Under the pieces are notes generated by a model. That model was not told the origin of the DNA and searched no databases. It was given only the letters and a program-made list of their open reading frames with translations. A DNA stretch of 64,000 bases from Chaetorhynchus papuensis (lineage: Eukaryota; Chordata; Aves; Passeriformes; Rhipiduridae). The stretch lies in NCBI GenBank assembly GCA_013396525.1, contig VWYX01000215.1:843512-907511 (forward strand). The letters are read 5' to 3'. The position numbers and the translations under genes were made by a program. Positions 63,701 to 64,000 of this stretch are shown one piece after another; within the stretch, counting starts at the first letter, position 1; each line of letters starts with the position of its first letter.

Positions 63701-63859
63701 TTGTATACCATGTCCCATTCTGCACAGATGTAAGGTCCAGCTCTCAGGATAACAAGCAATCCAGTGTCATTGGCAAGCTGCAGGAAAGACTCTAGGTCTT
63801 TGCCACCAGAAAAGTCATACGTGCCCCTCTGGGGTTCATGGTAGTTCCATGGGACATAC
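39522..63859 (-). CDS. GLB1: Beta-galactosidase (lysosomal), partial gene, exons 3-16
   Basis: Glycoside hydrolase family 35 enzyme that removes terminal beta-galactose from GM1 ganglioside, keratan sulfate and glycoproteins in lysosomes, in complex with cathepsin A and neuraminidase 1. Fourteen exons (joined CDS 1,735 nt) splice in one open frame of 577 residues plus stop; all introns are GT-AG. Lengths are 151, 61, 95, 181, 59, 122, 41, 113, 75, 90, 114, 132, 240 and 261 nt. Exons 3-14 equal the human exon sizes as I remember them. Using human numbering, Y83, A128-E129, the acid/base E188 (in NEYG) and the nucleophile E268 (in SEFYTGW) are all present. Sequons occur in exons 7, 14, 15 and 16. 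Missing: exons 1-2 (signal peptide, first part of the TIM barrel) and promoter, beyond the right edge. No frameshift or stop, so the gene looks functional. It converges with CCR4, as in human. Confidence 0.96.
39783..43568. other. GLB1 intron 15
   Basis: No gene or confident transposon. A perfect 12-bp palindrome AAGCCTAGGCTT lies at 42841-42852 and a G/T-rich simple stretch at about 43289-43327. Confidence 0.5.
43569..43808 (-). CDS. GLB1: GLB1 exon 15 (five codons shorter than human)
   Basis: 240 nt, 80 codons, GLVSNLTL ... to SIPGGIPDLPQDTYVNFPGWTK. The ends are well conserved, but the middle (about codons 26-53) differs strongly from the human His-rich loop and is five residues shorter. 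The NLT sequon is kept. Confidence 0.93.
44196..44285 (+). repeat. Left arm of a 90-bp inverted repeat in GLB1 intron 14
   Basis: Begins TTGGTAACACTGAGTCACTA and ends CTCCTCCAGGTGAG. It is about 91% identical to the reverse complement of 45058-45147 (about eight mismatches, no gaps). The first 31 bases are identical. The sequence family is not recognised. Confidence 0.85.
45058..45147 (-). repeat. Right arm of the 90-bp inverted repeat
   Basis: Reverse-complement partner of 44196-44285, separated by 772 bases. Similarity fades sharply beyond both ends of the arm. The enclosed 772 bases show no gene; open frames of up to 88 codons there are unsupported. Confidence 0.85.
45802..45820 (+). repeat. 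(AATA)n microsatellite
   Basis: Four to five AATA units in GLB1 intron 14. Confidence 0.7.
46150..46508 (+). mobile_element. Internally deleted ERVL-type LTR
   Basis: The left part (to 'gatgacatatttaagaa', about 46327) aligns with the first 200 bases of the LTR at 32538. The right part ('taaattgagttccccaagt' onward) aligns with its last 250 bases. The middle of roughly 600 bases is missing. It sits in GLB1 intron 14, antisense to the gene. Both ends are eroded and approximate. Confidence 0.7.
47122..47253 (-). CDS. GLB1: GLB1 exon 14
   Basis: 132 nt, 44 codons, VPQGILERD ... NITGQAGANLDILVENMGR ... NDFK. Includes an NIT sequon. Start at 'atgtag|gtacct'. Confidence 0.94.
47796..47812 (+). 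repeat. T17 homopolymer
   Basis: Seventeen consecutive T in GLB1 intron 13. Confidence 0.8.
48266..48379 (-). CDS. GLB1: GLB1 exon 13
   Basis: 114 nt, 38 codons, YFGFVLYRTTLPKNC ... GVHDRAYVSVDG. Part of the first beta-domain. Donor 'ggg|gtaaaa'. Confidence 0.94.
48803..49150 (+). mobile_element. CR1 LINE fragment (end of ORF2)
   Basis: Strong run of CR1 landmarks: 'ggcaagtgcagggtcc', 'cacctgggggtcctgatgga', 'aagccagcagggccc', 'ctcagccctggtgaggccac', 'ctggagtgctgtgtccagtt' and 'gcagagggctatgaagatga'. These belong to the end of the reverse-transcriptase ORF and following sequence. The copy is decayed and broken off at an A-run near 49150. Lies in GLB1 intron 12, antisense to the gene. Confidence 0.85.
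49444..49533 (-). CDS. GLB1: GLB1 exon 12
   Basis: 90 nt, 30 codons, AGTVLEVLDG... PSGP... YPLTFVELKQ. The start was chosen at 'ctgcag|gcaggc', which keeps phase 0 and the human exon length. A second AG three to four bases downstream is the only ambiguity. Confidence 0.9.
50652..51353 (+). mobile_element. Avian ERV LTR split by a CR1 insertion
   Basis: Starts near 'tgcagctttggctgggatac' and ends 'attaaaccacaaca'. Inside, 'gatattttgggcattgctga', 'aaagggatatcctgtaccat', 'ctgtctttatctcagcccac' and 'gagtggctgcacggtgctca' match a common LTR family that I recall from many bird genomes. It lacks viral genes, so it is a solo LTR. A CR1 lies at 50998-51121. In GLB1 intron 11, antisense to the gene. 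No target duplication found. Confidence 0.75.
50998..51121 (+). mobile_element. CR1 3' end nested in the LTR
   Basis: 'gatgtggcactctggaacat' ... 'cttagaggtcttttccaaca' ... 'ttaatgattttatga' is a CR1 3' end. LTR sequence resumes immediately after. ATGA occurs at both junctions (50994-50997 and 51118-51121) and may be the target duplication, although CR1 tails often end in ATGA anyway. Confidence 0.8.
51354..55023. other. GLB1 intron 11, remainder
   Basis: No gene or confident repeat. Short open frames only. Confidence 0.5.
55024..55098 (-). CDS. GLB1: GLB1 exon 11
   Basis: 75 nt, 25 codons, YKQLPEG... to FAYGKVLLQK. Linker into the first beta-domain. Confidence 0.94.
55099..58133. other. GLB1 intron 10
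   Basis: No gene. A C-rich pyrimidine stretch at about 57.71-57.77 kb and a CRE-like TGACATCACGTCA at 57642-57654 are the only landmarks. Confidence 0.5.
58134..58246 (-). CDS. GLB1: GLB1 exon 10
   Basis: 113 nt. The central [20 protein letters not shown] is a GH35 hallmark; a Tyr here corresponds to the substrate-pocket Y333 of the human enzyme. The start differs (ANMPYLPQ versus human ANSPYAAQ). Donor 'acg|gtgagt'. Confidence 0.95.
58701..58741 (-). CDS. GLB1: GLB1 exon 9 (41-nt exon)
   Basis: G completes Leu, then YMFIGGTNFAYWN plus one base. Very short exon, separated from exon 8 by an intron of only 81 bases (58742-58822). End of the catalytic barrel. Confidence 0.94.
58823..58944 (-). 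CDS. GLB1: GLB1 exon 8 (nucleophile Glu)
   Basis: 122 nt, 40 codons plus CT of the next Leu. VNSEFYTGWLDHWG holds the catalytic nucleophile (E268 in human, codon at 58933-58935) and Y270. Confidence 0.95.
59814..59872 (-). CDS. GLB1: GLB1 exon 7
   Basis: 59 nt: two bases complete Gly, then 19 codons from GNVTAAFLAQR to EPKGPL. The NVT sequon matches the position of a glycosylated NIT in the human enzyme. Confidence 0.93.
61062..61242 (-). CDS. GLB1: GLB1 exon 6 (acid/base Glu)
   Basis: 181 nt, 60 codons plus one base. Starts VENEYGSYFACDYNY. The Glu of NEYG (codon at 61231-61233) corresponds to the general acid/base E188. Also carries VVLFTTDG and KCGALQGLYATVDF, conserved in GH35. Confidence 0.95.
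62445..62539 (-). CDS. GLB1: GLB1 exon 5 (also open in the S-Gal frame)
   Basis: 95 nt. Completes Asp, then 31 codons YLEAVEKW... to IIMVQ. In mammals the S-Gal/elastin-binding splice form skips exons 3, 4 and 6 and reads exon 5 in a shifted frame. That shifted frame is open here too (see findings). Confidence 0.94.
63350..63410 (-). CDS. GLB1: GLB1 exon 4
   Basis: 61 nt, 20 codons plus one base: GGLPAWLL at the start, LRSSDS at the end. Part of the TIM barrel. Donor 'cag|gtagag'. Confidence 0.94.
63709..63859 (-). CDS. GLB1: GLB1 exon 3
   Basis: 151 nt. The first base completes the codon equivalent to human Thr82; then 50 codons start YVPWNYHEP and end GPYICAEWDM. Holds substrate-pocket residues Y83 and A128-E129 (human numbering) of the GH35 TIM barrel. 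Acceptor 'aatag|g', donor 'atg|gtatac'. Confidence 0.95.
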
Positions 63860-64000
63860 CTATTAAGAGAGAAAACCACCTTCCATTAGGAAACTGAGAC
63901 TAAAGCAGAATTCTGAATAGCAACTATTTGCACTACATACCCCAGAGATCAGTAATGTTGCTGATCCTTCAGATCAGTAAAAGACAAGAGCAACTCTACA

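Noticed and set aside
1..64000. tRNA, rRNA, snoRNA, microRNA and CRISPR structures
   Set aside because: I saw no tRNA box B pattern, no rRNA stretch and no regularly spaced repeats. Small hairpin RNAs cannot be excluded by eye.

Overview
This is vertebrate nuclear DNA, almost certainly from a bird. There are introns with GT-AG borders, AATAAA polyadenylation signals, several CR1 retrotransposon pieces (two with the typical bird 3' ends) and LTRs of avian endogenous retrovirus families. I cannot name the species. No prokaryotic system, CRISPR array or operon is present.

Layout. 1-7.7 kb: no gene I can support, one minus-strand CR1 fragment (about 4.97-5.33 kb). 7.8-9.4 kb: the single coding exon of CX3CR1 (fractalkine receptor, plus strand) with its 3' UTR and poly(A) signal. 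9.4-21.7 kb: intergenic DNA holding an ERVK-like LTR (13.44-13.80 kb), a CpG-richer patch (13.9-14.45 kb) and a stretch just upstream of CCR4 with paired CRE motifs, a possible non-coding first exon, a tandem duplication and a perfect hairpin. 21.7-23.6 kb: the single coding exon of CCR4 (plus strand) with 3' UTR. 23.6-39.3 kb: intergenic, with a CR1 3' end (28.6 kb) and a solo ERVL-type LTR bounded by a 5-bp target duplication (32.5-33.6 kb). 39.3-64 kb: GLB1, lysosomal beta-galactosidase, on the minus strand. Fourteen consecutive exons, which I number 3 to 16 after the human gene, splice into one open frame of 577 residues. Exons 1-2 and the promoter lie beyond the right edge. The GLB1 introns hold further CR1 and LTR pieces and a 90-bp inverted repeat.

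How the genes relate. CX3CR1 and CCR4 are leukocyte G-protein-coupled receptors for chemokines (CX3CL1; CCL17/CCL22 in mammals), tandem and in the same orientation. GLB1 is an unrelated housekeeping lysosomal hydrolase, converging tail-to-tail with CCR4 as in human 3p22.

Nothing here is a wholly undescribed system. The observations most worth following are: (1) GLB1 exon 5 is also open in the alternative frame that in mammals encodes the elastin-binding segment of the S-Gal/EBP splice form; (2) an approximately 91% identical inverted repeat in GLB1 intron 14 could form a long RNA duplex; (3) a cluster of unusual regulatory-looking structures lies upstream of CCR4. All assignments come from reading the sequence and remembered family features; no search was run.
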